From contig NZ_CP025198.1 in the NCBI RefSeq assembly GCF_003325455.1, positions 2,356,001 through 2,420,000 on the forward strand: a stretch of 64,000 bases of DNA. The letters run 5' to 3'. The stretch comes from Acidipropionibacterium virtanenii (GTDB lineage Bacteria; Actinomycetota; Actinomycetes; Propionibacteriales; Propionibacteriaceae). A model generated the notes under the pieces. It did no database searches and was not told the DNA's origin. It worked only from the letters and a program-made list of their open reading frames with translations. Position 1 is the stretch's first letter. Each line of letters begins with the position of its first letter. Shown piece by piece: positions 16,713 through 23,136 of this stretch. Made by a program: the position numbers and the translations under genes.

Positions 16713-17780
16713 TCAGGACAGCAGCGCGGCCAGGGAGACCACGATGGTGTTCGAGATCCAGATGGCGGCGGCCGGCGGGTCGATGTGGCTGGTGCCGCGG
16801 TTGTACCAGAGGCGGGCGGCCAACTCGGCGAAGGCGGCGGCCATGATGCCGAAGACACCCGCGATCAGCAGGGCCACGAAAGCCATCAGCCAGGCGTGCG
16901 AGTTCCAGGTGGCGACCGATGTCCATGCGAAGGAGGCGCCCATCACGATCGGGTAGAACTGGATGGCTCCCAGCCCAGCGGTGATCGTCACATGGTGCTG
17001 CACCGGCATATTCCGGTTCGTGATGAGGAACAGGATGATGACGGCCGAGATGCCGAAGGCGAAGCTGTTCCCCTTGCTCGCGGCCAGGTCGTTCGCGAGG
17101 CCCATCTTGGTGAAGTGGGCACCGACCTCGGAGGCCAGCATGAGTGACACGAAGCCGGCGAAGATGCCGAAGAGCGAACCGATCGCCAGCAGCTGGCCAG
17201 GCTTCTCCTGCCACTCGAGCCAGCGACCGTTGGGGCCGGGCTTGATCTTGGCGGGGAAGGAGGTGGCGTCCTCATGGAAGAGTTCCGGGTTGTGCAGCGA
17301 TCCGGTGAACAGCTGCTTCTTCAGCCCGCCGAAGACCCAGCGGGCGGTCAGACCGGAGATGAGGACGGTCAGGGCCACCGAGTCGGTGTGTGCGCCGAAC
17401 CAGGGGATGTTCGAGATGCCGATCTGGACGACATAGCCGAACACGCCGAACAGGGAGCCGATCAGCAGAACGTCGGGCTTGCCCAGGCCGGCCAGCGGCG
17501 TGTTCACGTCCTTGCCGTCGGTCATGTAGCTCTTGTAGGTGGCGTAGATCGAGCCGGCCACACCACCGGCGAAGGCCACATGAGGCCCGAAGAAGGGTCC
17601 GAAGGCCAGGTAGTCGAGTCCGAAGGAGTTCCCGGTGGCGGCGAACATGCCCCAGGAGGCCAGAACCATGAAACCGGTCATGACGAATGCATAGTTACCG
17701 CCGATAGCGGCGCCGACGGCGCCTCCGGCGATCGCGGCGAGGAGTCCGAACAGGAAGACTCCCAGCGAAGCTGTGAACAT
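16713..17780 (-). CDS. Unrecognised multi-pass membrane protein; candidate polyol permease
   Basis: A 355-residue protein with about ten hydrophobic segments and no domain I recognise. Glycine-rich helices open the protein (GLLAAIAGGAVGAAIGG). A soluble loop of about 40 residues around 165-205 contains Trp and Pro and divides the protein into halves that both contain a similar LLxIGSLFGxFxG segment (about residues 105 and 205), hinting at an internal duplication. It is not an MFS, PTS, ABC, SSS, MIP or TRAP component by eye. Inside a catabolic run that has no other transporter, uptake of the substrate polyol is the most economical role, but this is inference. The ATG at 17780 has AAGGAA 5 bases upstream. 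Confidence 0.7.
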   Translation of the reverse strand: MFTASLGVFLFGLLAAIAGGAVGAAIGGNYAFVMTGFMVLASWGMFAATGNSFGLDYLAFGPFFGPHVAFAGGVAGSIYATYKSYMTDGKDVNTPLAGLGKPDVLLIGSLFGVFGYVVQIGISNIPWFGAHTDSVALTVLISGLTARWVFGGLKKQLFTGSLHNPELFHEDATSFPAKIKPGPNGRWLEWQEKPGQLLAIGSLFGIFAGFVSLMLASEVGAHFTKMGLANDLAASKGNSFAFGISAVIILFLITNRNMPVQHHVTITAGLGAIQFYPIVMGASFAWTSVATWNSHAWLMAFVALLIAGVFGIMAAAFAELAARLWYNRGTSHIDPPAAAIWISNTIVVSLAALLS

Positions 17781-17904
17781 CAGTGTTCCTTGTGGTCGGG
17801 CGGGCTGGTGCCCGCTTGCGTATGTGATGCCATCGGCGCTGCGCCGAGGCGGGGTGCTCCCGGGCCCGACCCTGGAATGGGGACGGGCTCGGGATTGCCT
17901 CGCG

Positions 17905-17977
17905 TCGCACCCGGTTCGGGAGGTCGCGAGGCCAGGTCCCGGCCTGAGCCGGGTCCCGGTCCTGGAATCGGGTGCGA
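17905..17977 (-). other. Nested inverted-repeat element, possible structured RNA
   Basis: Three nested exact stems lie between rpiB and the permease: TCGCACCCG (17905-17913) with CGGGTGCGA (17969-17977), CCAGG (17932-17936) with CCTGG (17961-17965), and CCCGGC (17938-17943) with GCCGGG (17948-17953) around a CTGA loop. A competing pairing, CCTCGCG with CGCGAGG, overlaps the outer stem. On the minus strand this would form in the leader of the permease cistron. It could be an attenuator or processing site. No known riboswitch class is recognised. Confidence 0.4.
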
Positions 17978-17979
17978 GA

Positions 17980-18001
17980 ACGGCGCGGTGAGCGGCGCCG
18001 T
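17980..18001 (-). terminator. Small hairpin after rpiB
   Basis: A 7-base stem ACGGCGC/GCGCCGT with an 8-base loop, about 16 bases beyond the rpiB stop on the minus strand. It adjoins the larger nested element at 17905-17977. Confidence 0.4.
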
Positions 18002-18017
18002 CTCCCCCCGTGAGGGG

Positions 18018-18509
18018 TCAGCAGCCCGTGGCCGCTTCCTCTCCGGTACCCGCCGACTCGGCCTCGAGCTTCTCGATGAGGTCGACGTTGCCCTTCGAGT
18101 GAGAGGACGGGTCGAAGGTGTAGTTGAGGAACTCCTTGGCGAGGCGCCTGGCCAGCTCACGTCCGATGACGCGCTCGCCCAGGCACAGCACGTGCGCGTC
18201 GTTCGACATGACGAGGCGCTCCACCGAGAAGCTGTCATGGGCGGTGCAGGCCCGGATACCCGGCACTTTGTTGGCCGAGATGGCCATTCCCATTCCCGTG
18301 CCGCAGATGAAGATGCCGCGATCGGCCCTGCCCTCGGCGATGGTCTTGGCCCCTGCGAAACCGACATGCGGGTAGGCGGTGTCCTCGCCGGGCGTGATGC
18401 CGACGTCGATCACCTCGTCCACCCTCGGATCGGCCTCCAGATCAGCCTTGATGGCCTCCTTGTAGCCCACTCCGGCCGGATCGCCGGCAACCACGATTCT
18501 GAATCCCAT
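18018..18509 (-). CDS. RpiB/LacAB-family sugar-phosphate isomerase
   Basis: A 163-residue isomerase of the RpiB family, which interconverts ketose and aldose phosphates. The catalytic cysteine is C69 in FICGTGMGM, and a conserved histidine is H48 in TAYPHVG. The family includes ribose-5-phosphate isomerase B and the D-erythrulose-4-phosphate isomerases EryI/DerI of tetritol pathways. Context (DAK-type kinase, AraM-like dehydrogenase, transketolase) favours conversion of erythrulose 4-phosphate to erythrose 4-phosphate, but ribulose 5-phosphate cannot be excluded. The start ATG at 18509 has GGAGGA 5 bases upstream; an in-frame extension above it lacks a good site. It is the first structural gene downstream of the DeoR regulator. 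Confidence 0.88.
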   Translation of the reverse strand: MGFRIVVAGDPAGVGYKEAIKADLEADPRVDEVIDVGITPGEDTAYPHVGFAGAKTIAEGRADRGIFICGTGMGMAISANKVPGIRACTAHDSFSVERLVMSNDAHVLCLGERVIGRELARRLAKEFLNYTFDPSSHSKGNVDLIEKLEAESAGTGEEAATGC

Positions 18510-18612
18510 GTCTCCTCCGAGCTTCCTTGCGATCGGGATGGGAGATGTGCCCGTCAGGGACACTCGCCCTCTTGCCGTGTCTAAAACTAACACAGTTGAT
18601 GACAGAATCACC

Positions 18613-18629
18613 ATCATCAGTGTGATGAT
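18613..18629. promoter_or_regulatory. Candidate DeoR operator
   Basis: A perfect 7-base inverted repeat ATCATCA-GTG-TGATGAT in the 150-base space between the regulator gene and rpiB, in a locally AT-rich stretch that also looks promoter-like. Position suits control of the polyol operon by the DeoR protein encoded just upstream. Confidence 0.55.
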
Positions 18630-18659
18630 TTGCTCGGTCGTGTGTGACGTCCGCCCCGA

Positions 18660-19475
18660 TCATCCCCGCGTCCCCGCCACCGTGACCTGAACCCCGGTGT
18701 CGCGAAGGTGATCCAGCATCGCCGGGGAGGACTGATCGTCGACCACCACATGGTCGAACTCCTGCAGTTCGGCGAATTTGAACAGCGCACGCCGGTTGAA
18801 CTTGGTGTGATCCAGCAGCAGCACCCTCACCTCGGCGGACTCGATCATCGCGCGTTTGACCTCGACCACCTCCTGATAGGGGTGGTAGCACCCGAGTTCG
18901 AAGATGCCGGAAGCTGACACGAAGCAGAAGTCAGCGTGCATCGAACGGATGGTGCGCACCGCGGCGGCACCCATCAGGGAGTGCGCCCAGGCCTGGTACT
19001 CGCCCCCGCTCACCAGCAGCTTGGCTCCACGGCAGGGGGCCACCTCGTCGGCCACCAGCAGCGAGTTGGTGACCACCGTCACCGAGGACAGGTCGGGCAG
19101 CGATCGCAGCAGCCACACCCCCGATGTGGAGTCGTCCAGCATGATCGAGGATCCGGGGCTGATGAGCTTGCCCGCCTCGGCGGCGACCAGCTGCTTCTCC
19201 GCCGAGCTCTGCTCCAGACGGAACTCGGCGTCGGCCTCGTGCAGTCCGCTGGCCACCGCGACCACCTGGCCGCGATGCCGGGTGAGCACGCCACTGTCCT
19301 CCAGGGCCGCCAGGTCCCGGTAGACGGTCATCGCCGAGACCCCGGTCAGCGCGACCAGATCCTCGACGCTGGCCGAGCCGTTGCGGATCACCGACTCGGC
19401 GATGGTGAGTTGCCGGCTCCTCGGGCCGTCCTGGCCGTGGCGCGACGACGCGGAATCGGCGCTACTCGTAACCAT
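18660..19475 (-). CDS. DeoR/GlpR-family transcriptional regulator
   Basis: A 271-residue regulator with an N-terminal DeoR helix-turn-helix (SRQLTIAESVIRNGSASVEDL, then ALTGVSAMTVYRDLAALEDSG) and a C-terminal sugar-phosphate sensor domain of the phosphosugar-isomerase-like fold (LDDSTSGVWLLRSL, then VVTNSLLVADEV). DeoR proteins usually repress catabolic operons and are released by a phosphorylated pathway intermediate. It is encoded on the same strand directly upstream of rpiB and thus probably controls the polyol locus, perhaps sensing erythrulose or erythritol phosphate. Start at the ATG 19475, with AGGAGG 7 bases upstream; a longer frame to 19499 is less likely. Its 5' side faces the divergent phosphoribosyltransferase gene. 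Confidence 0.9.
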   Translation of the reverse strand: MVTSSADSASSRHGQDGPRSRQLTIAESVIRNGSASVEDLVALTGVSAMTVYRDLAALEDSGVLTRHRGQVVAVASGLHEADAEFRLEQSSAEKQLVAAEAGKLISPGSSIMLDDSTSGVWLLRSLPDLSSVTVVTNSLLVADEVAPCRGAKLLVSGGEYQAWAHSLMGAAAVRTIRSMHADFCFVSASGIFELGCYHPYQEVVEVKRAMIESAEVRVLLLDHTKFNRRALFKFAELQEFDHVVVDDQSSPAMLDHLRDTGVQVTVAGTRG

Positions 19476-19593
19476 GAGTCTGCCTCCTGAATCTGACACT
19501 GCGACACTCCCGGACTACCCCATCGGGACCGGACCGGTCGACCCGCCTCCTCCGGCGGGACGACCGCCCGACGAGGCTCGGTAAGGTGTGCCC

Positions 19594-20097
19594 ATGACCG
19601 CTTATCACGCCGATTCCTCGGACCTCGCAGAAAAAGAGGTCCTCACCTGGGAGCAGTTCGGAACAGCTCAGGAGGAGCTCGCCCAGCAGATCGCGGACTC
19701 CGGATTCCATCCGGAGGTCCTCATCGCGATCGCCCGGGGAGGAATGATCCCCGGTGGCGCGCTCACCTACTCCCTGGGAGTCAAGCTGACCGACGCCATC
19801 AACGTCGAGTTCTACACCGACGTCAACGAGACCCTGGCCGATCCGGTACTGCTGGCCCCGATGCTCGACACCGAGTACATCAAGGGCCGCAGGATCCTGG
19901 TGGTCGACGACGTGGCGGACTCCGGCCGCACCCTGGCCCTCGTGCTCAAGCTGCTGCGCGGATTCGGCGCCGAGGTGCGCTCGGCGGTGCTCTACACCAA
20001 GCCGCGAACCGTCGTGAAGCCCGACTACCAGTGGAAGACGGTCGACAGCTGGATCGTCTTCCCCTGGAGCGCCAAGCCTCCGGTCACCGCGAACTGA
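19594..20097 (+). CDS. Phosphoribosyltransferase (purine/xanthine-guanine type)
   Basis: A 167-residue type I phosphoribosyltransferase. The PRPP-binding motif is RILVVDDVADSGRTL near residues 103-117, with the family's early loop VLIAIARGGMIPGG near residue 45. Such small proteins salvage hypoxanthine, guanine or xanthine as nucleotides; the exact base is unclear. The start ATG at 19594 has AAGG 7 bases upstream; a GTG two codons earlier is an alternative. It stands alone on the plus strand between the DeoR gene and the kinase gene, so it seems not to belong to the polyol system. Confidence 0.85.
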   Translation: MTAYHADSSDLAEKEVLTWEQFGTAQEELAQQIADSGFHPEVLIAIARGGMIPGGALTYSLGVKLTDAINVEFYTDVNETLADPVLLAPMLDTEYIKGRRILVVDDVADSGRTLALVLKLLRGFGAEVRSAVLYTKPRTVVKPDYQWKTVDSWIVFPWSAKPPVTAN

Positions 20098-20139
20098 CAG
20101 CATCGCTGAGCACACCCCCGTCTCCCCTGCCCCGCCGTA

Positions 20140-21840
20140 TCAGCCGATGACGCTGCCGACGGCCCGCACCACGTCCACGAAGGAGATGGCGCCGGGGTCG
20201 GGGGTCCCCAGCGACTTCTCACCGAGCGGTCGGGAGCGCCCCAGTCTCGCCACGATGTCGGCCGTGGAGCGGGCGCCGGCCTCGGCGGCCAGCACTGCGG
20301 CCCCCCAGGCCGTGGGCAGGTCGGCGGCCGATCCCCGCAGGGTCTCGACGAAGGGCTCCATGGCGTCGATCATCGTCTTGTCGCCGCGCTGGGCCCCGCC
20401 CAGCCGCTTGACCGCGTCCAGCGACGCGGCGGCGGCCTCCACGACGAGGCCGGGACGACATCCCTCCTGATCGCCGAGCACGCTGCCGAAGGCGGTCAGC
20501 GCCGCCCCCCACAGGGCCCCGGAGGTGCCACCGGCCTGCTCGGACCATGCCGCCCCGGCAGCGGCCAGGGTGGTGAGCGCACCGGCGCCCTTGGCGGCGA
20601 CGGCCCTGGCGGCCTCGACGCCGGCGGTGGACCCGCGCGACATCCCGATCCCGTGGTCGCCGTCACCGGCGATCGAGTCCAGGCGTCCGAGCTCGTCCTG
20701 GCGCTCGAGAAGGACGTCGTGGATGAGGTCCAGCGCCTCGACGACGGTGGAGGCGACATCCTGGGAGGCCGGGCCGCCCGGATCCTCCACGGTGACCGCC
20801 TCGGCCTGCTGGGAGAGTTCTGTGGTGTCCAGCTCGACGGCGCCGACGGCTCCGCGGCGGTAGGCCGGGGTGTCGCAGGGGGCGAGCCACAGTGGTTCGA
20901 TGACGTCGTCGAGCCACACCAGGGTCAGCGACAGGCCCGCCATGTCGAGGCTGGTGACGAACTCGCCGACCTGCGGGTCGACGATCTCCAGGCCGGCCTC
21001 CGCCAGGAGTCGGCGGATGTCGTTCCAGATGACGAAGAGCTCCTCGTACTTGGTGTCCCCCAGGCCGTTGACGATCGGCACCACCCGGGTACCGGCGTCC
21101 TCGGGGCGATCGGCGAGCAGCCCGTCGACGAGCAGCCCCGCGAGGTCGTCGGCGGTGCCCAGATCGGCGTCGTGGATGCCCGGCTCCCCGTGGATGCCCA
21201 TGCCCACGCCCATCCGGCCCTCGGTCACCTTGAACAAGGGCTCGTCGGCGCCCGGCAGGGTGCATCCCTGGAAGGCGACGCCGAAGGAGCGGGTGCGGTG
21301 ATTGACCCGGTTGAAGATCTGCTCGACCTCGTCGATGCTCATCCCGGCCTCGCAGGCCGCACCGGTCACCTTGAAGGTGGGCAGGTCGCCGGCGATGCCG
21401 CGCCGCTTGGGAAGCTCGTCGGGACCGGCGGAGGCGATGTCGTCGGTGACCAGGAGGCAGCGTGCCTCGATCCCCTCCGCCTTGAGCCGCTCGGCCGCCT
21501 GGCCGAACTGCAGCACGTCCCCGGCGTAGTTGCCGAAGCCGATGAGGACGCCGGCGCCGCGGTCGGCGGCCTTGCAGACCGAATAGGCCTGGGCGCCCGA
21601 CGGGGAGGAGAAGATGTTGCCGCAGACAGCCCCGTCGGCGAATCCCTGACCGACCCAGCCGGCGAAGGCCGGGTAGTGGCCGGAGCCCCCGCCCACCACC
21701 AGTGCGACCTTTCCCTGAGGGGTGGCGGTGGCGCGGGCCACGCCGCCGAAGACGGGTTTCAGGTGGTTCGGGAAGGCGCTGGCCAGCCCTGCCACCGCCT
21801 GAGCCGGGAAATCATCGGGGTCGTTGAGCACTCGGGTCAT
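20140..21840 (-). CDS. DAK-family ketose kinase (DhaK-DhaL fusion), probable erythrulose or dihydroxyacetone kinase
   Basis: A 566-residue ATP-dependent kinase with an N-terminal DhaK domain and a C-terminal DhaL domain in one chain. DhaK shows GGGSGH at 50-55 and the substrate-binding histidine H217 in GMGIHGEPG. DhaL, from about residue 355, shows the Mg-ATP motif GDGDHG at 392-397. The family phosphorylates dihydroxyacetone, and members in mycobacterial tetritol pathways (LerK, DerK) phosphorylate L- or D-erythrulose. A divergent zinc dehydrogenase next door would supply the ketose, and the RpiB isomerase and transketolase nearby would use the product, so erythrulose is favoured here. Dihydroxyacetone kinase is the main alternative. 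The ATG at 21840 has GGAG 9 bases upstream. Confidence 0.88.
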   Translation of the reverse strand: MTRVLNDPDDFPAQAVAGLASAFPNHLKPVFGGVARATATPQGKVALVVGGGSGHYPAFAGWVGQGFADGAVCGNIFSSPSGAQAYSVCKAADRGAGVLIGFGNYAGDVLQFGQAAERLKAEGIEARCLLVTDDIASAGPDELPKRRGIAGDLPTFKVTGAACEAGMSIDEVEQIFNRVNHRTRSFGVAFQGCTLPGADEPLFKVTEGRMGVGMGIHGEPGIHDADLGTADDLAGLLVDGLLADRPEDAGTRVVPIVNGLGDTKYEELFVIWNDIRRLLAEAGLEIVDPQVGEFVTSLDMAGLSLTLVWLDDVIEPLWLAPCDTPAYRRGAVGAVELDTTELSQQAEAVTVEDPGGPASQDVASTVVEALDLIHDVLLERQDELGRLDSIAGDGDHGIGMSRGSTAGVEAARAVAAKGAGALTTLAAAGAAWSEQAGGTSGALWGAALTAFGSVLGDQEGCRPGLVVEAAAASLDAVKRLGGAQRGDKTMIDAMEPFVETLRGSAADLPTAWGAAVLAAEAGARSTADIVARLGRSRPLGEKSLGTPDPGAISFVDVVRAVGSVIG

Positions 21841-21855
21841 CTGCGTCCACTCCTG

Positions 21856-21887
21856 TGTGTGAAATCTCCGCTGTGTGAAAACTCCGC
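21856..21887. repeat. Tandem 16-bp repeat in divergent promoter region
   Basis: Two adjacent copies of TGTGTGAAATCTCCGC (the second has A for T at position 10) lie 16-47 bases upstream of the DAK-kinase start. A partial inverse, TTTTCACA, occurs about 60 bases further on, before the divergent dehydrogenase gene. The arrangement suits a regulator that binds repeated half-sites. Confidence 0.5.
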
Positions 21888-22040
21888 GCAGCGTCCAGGT
21901 TCCCGATCACCAACCCTGGTGAATCTTAACGTCGGACGCTAACATTTTCACATCAAATCATGAGAAGTTCGGTTGGACAAGTGGGTCCCGTCTGGACCTC
22001 ACACGGAGCATCGACGATGCTGACGAGGAAGGATCACCGC

Positions 22041-23108
22041 ATGACCTCAACAATGCCGGCCCTCACGCTGCGCGGCCCCGGGGACGTCGCTCTCACCGAC
22101 AAGCCGGTCCCCGAGCCGGGCCCCGGCGAGGTGCTGCTGGCCGTCGAGGCGACCACCATCTGCGGTACCGACCTGCGCCTCATCTCCGGGCAGAAGACCA
22201 GCGGGGTGCGCTACGGGGCCACCCTCGGTCATGAGGTGGCCGGGCGGATCGCCGCGATCGGCGAGGGCGTCACCGACCTGCCCACCGGCGCGAACCTGCG
22301 GGTGGGCCAGCAGGCCACCGTCTCGATCGTGGTCTCCTGCGGCACCTGCCGGGCCTGCCTGGCGGGGCGGGAGCACCTGTGCACCTCGATGGAGCTGGTC
22401 GGCTACGCGATCGACGGCGGCCTGGCGCCGTACCTGCTGGTGCCGGCCCGGGCGGTGGCCCGAGGCAACGTCATCCCGGTGCCGGCCGAGATCCCGGCGA
22501 ACCGTCTGGCGATCGCCGAGCCGATGTCCTGCGTCCTCAACGGGCACCGCCGTCACGGCGGAGTCAATCCCGGTGAGACCGTCGTGGTGATCGGCGGGGG
22601 CCCGATCGGCCTGCTGCACACCCAGCTCAACCTGGCCAGCGGCGCCGCCCAGGTGATCCTGTCGGAGAACAACGAGTCAAGGCGGGCATCGGGTGCCGAG
22701 CTCGGCGCCGTCACCACCGCCCCCGACCAGCTCGAGGCGGTGCTCGCCGAGCGGACCGAGGGCTGGGGGGCCGACGTCGTCGTGGTGGCCATCGGGCTGC
22801 CCTTCCTGGCCCAGACCTCACTCTCCCTGGCCGCCCCTGGGGGTCGGGTGAGCTGGTTCGCCGGGTTCCCGAAGGATGCCACCGCCGAGGTCGATCCGAA
22901 CACGGTCCACTACGGCGAGGTCACCGTCTCCGGCGGCTCCAACGCCCGCCGGGCCGACGTCCACGACGCCGTGCGCCTGCTCTCGCGCGGCGTCATCGAC
23001 GAGAGGCCGATCGTCACCCACACCTTCGGCCTGTCGGAGTGGGAGTCGGCGATCGACGCCGTGAAGAATCACGTGGGCGTCAAGATCGCCATCGACCCCA
23101 CCCGCTGA
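22041..23108 (+). CDS. Zinc-dependent medium-chain alcohol/polyol dehydrogenase
   Basis: A 355-residue medium-chain dehydrogenase. Catalytic zinc ligands are C41 (TTICGTDLR) and H64-E65 (LGHEVAG), and the structural zinc is held by C100, C103, C106 and C114. The NAD-binding motif is VIGGGPIGLLH near residue 180. The family includes threonine, sorbitol and erythritol/threitol dehydrogenases. Divergent from the DAK-type kinase with a shared promoter region, it probably oxidises a free polyol such as erythritol or threitol to the ketose. The start at 22041 is set by GAGGAAGGA 7 bases upstream; the frame is open to 21960 without a site. Butanediol or other secondary alcohols are possible substrates. 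Confidence 0.88.
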   Translation: MTSTMPALTLRGPGDVALTDKPVPEPGPGEVLLAVEATTICGTDLRLISGQKTSGVRYGATLGHEVAGRIAAIGEGVTDLPTGANLRVGQQATVSIVVSCGTCRACLAGREHLCTSMELVGYAIDGGLAPYLLVPARAVARGNVIPVPAEIPANRLAIAEPMSCVLNGHRRHGGVNPGETVVVIGGGPIGLLHTQLNLASGAAQVILSENNESRRASGAELGAVTTAPDQLEAVLAERTEGWGADVVVVAIGLPFLAQTSLSLAAPGGRVSWFAGFPKDATAEVDPNTVHYGEVTVSGGSNARRADVHDAVRLLSRGVIDERPIVTHTFGLSEWESAIDAVKNHVGVKIAIDPTR

Positions 23109-23136
23109 GCAGGGACCGCGCGCCGAGGACCGCTCC

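Noticed and set aside
20140-21840. PTS-dependent dihydroxyacetone kinase
   Set aside because: DhaK and DhaL are fused in one ATP-type chain and no DhaM phosphotransfer gene is present.
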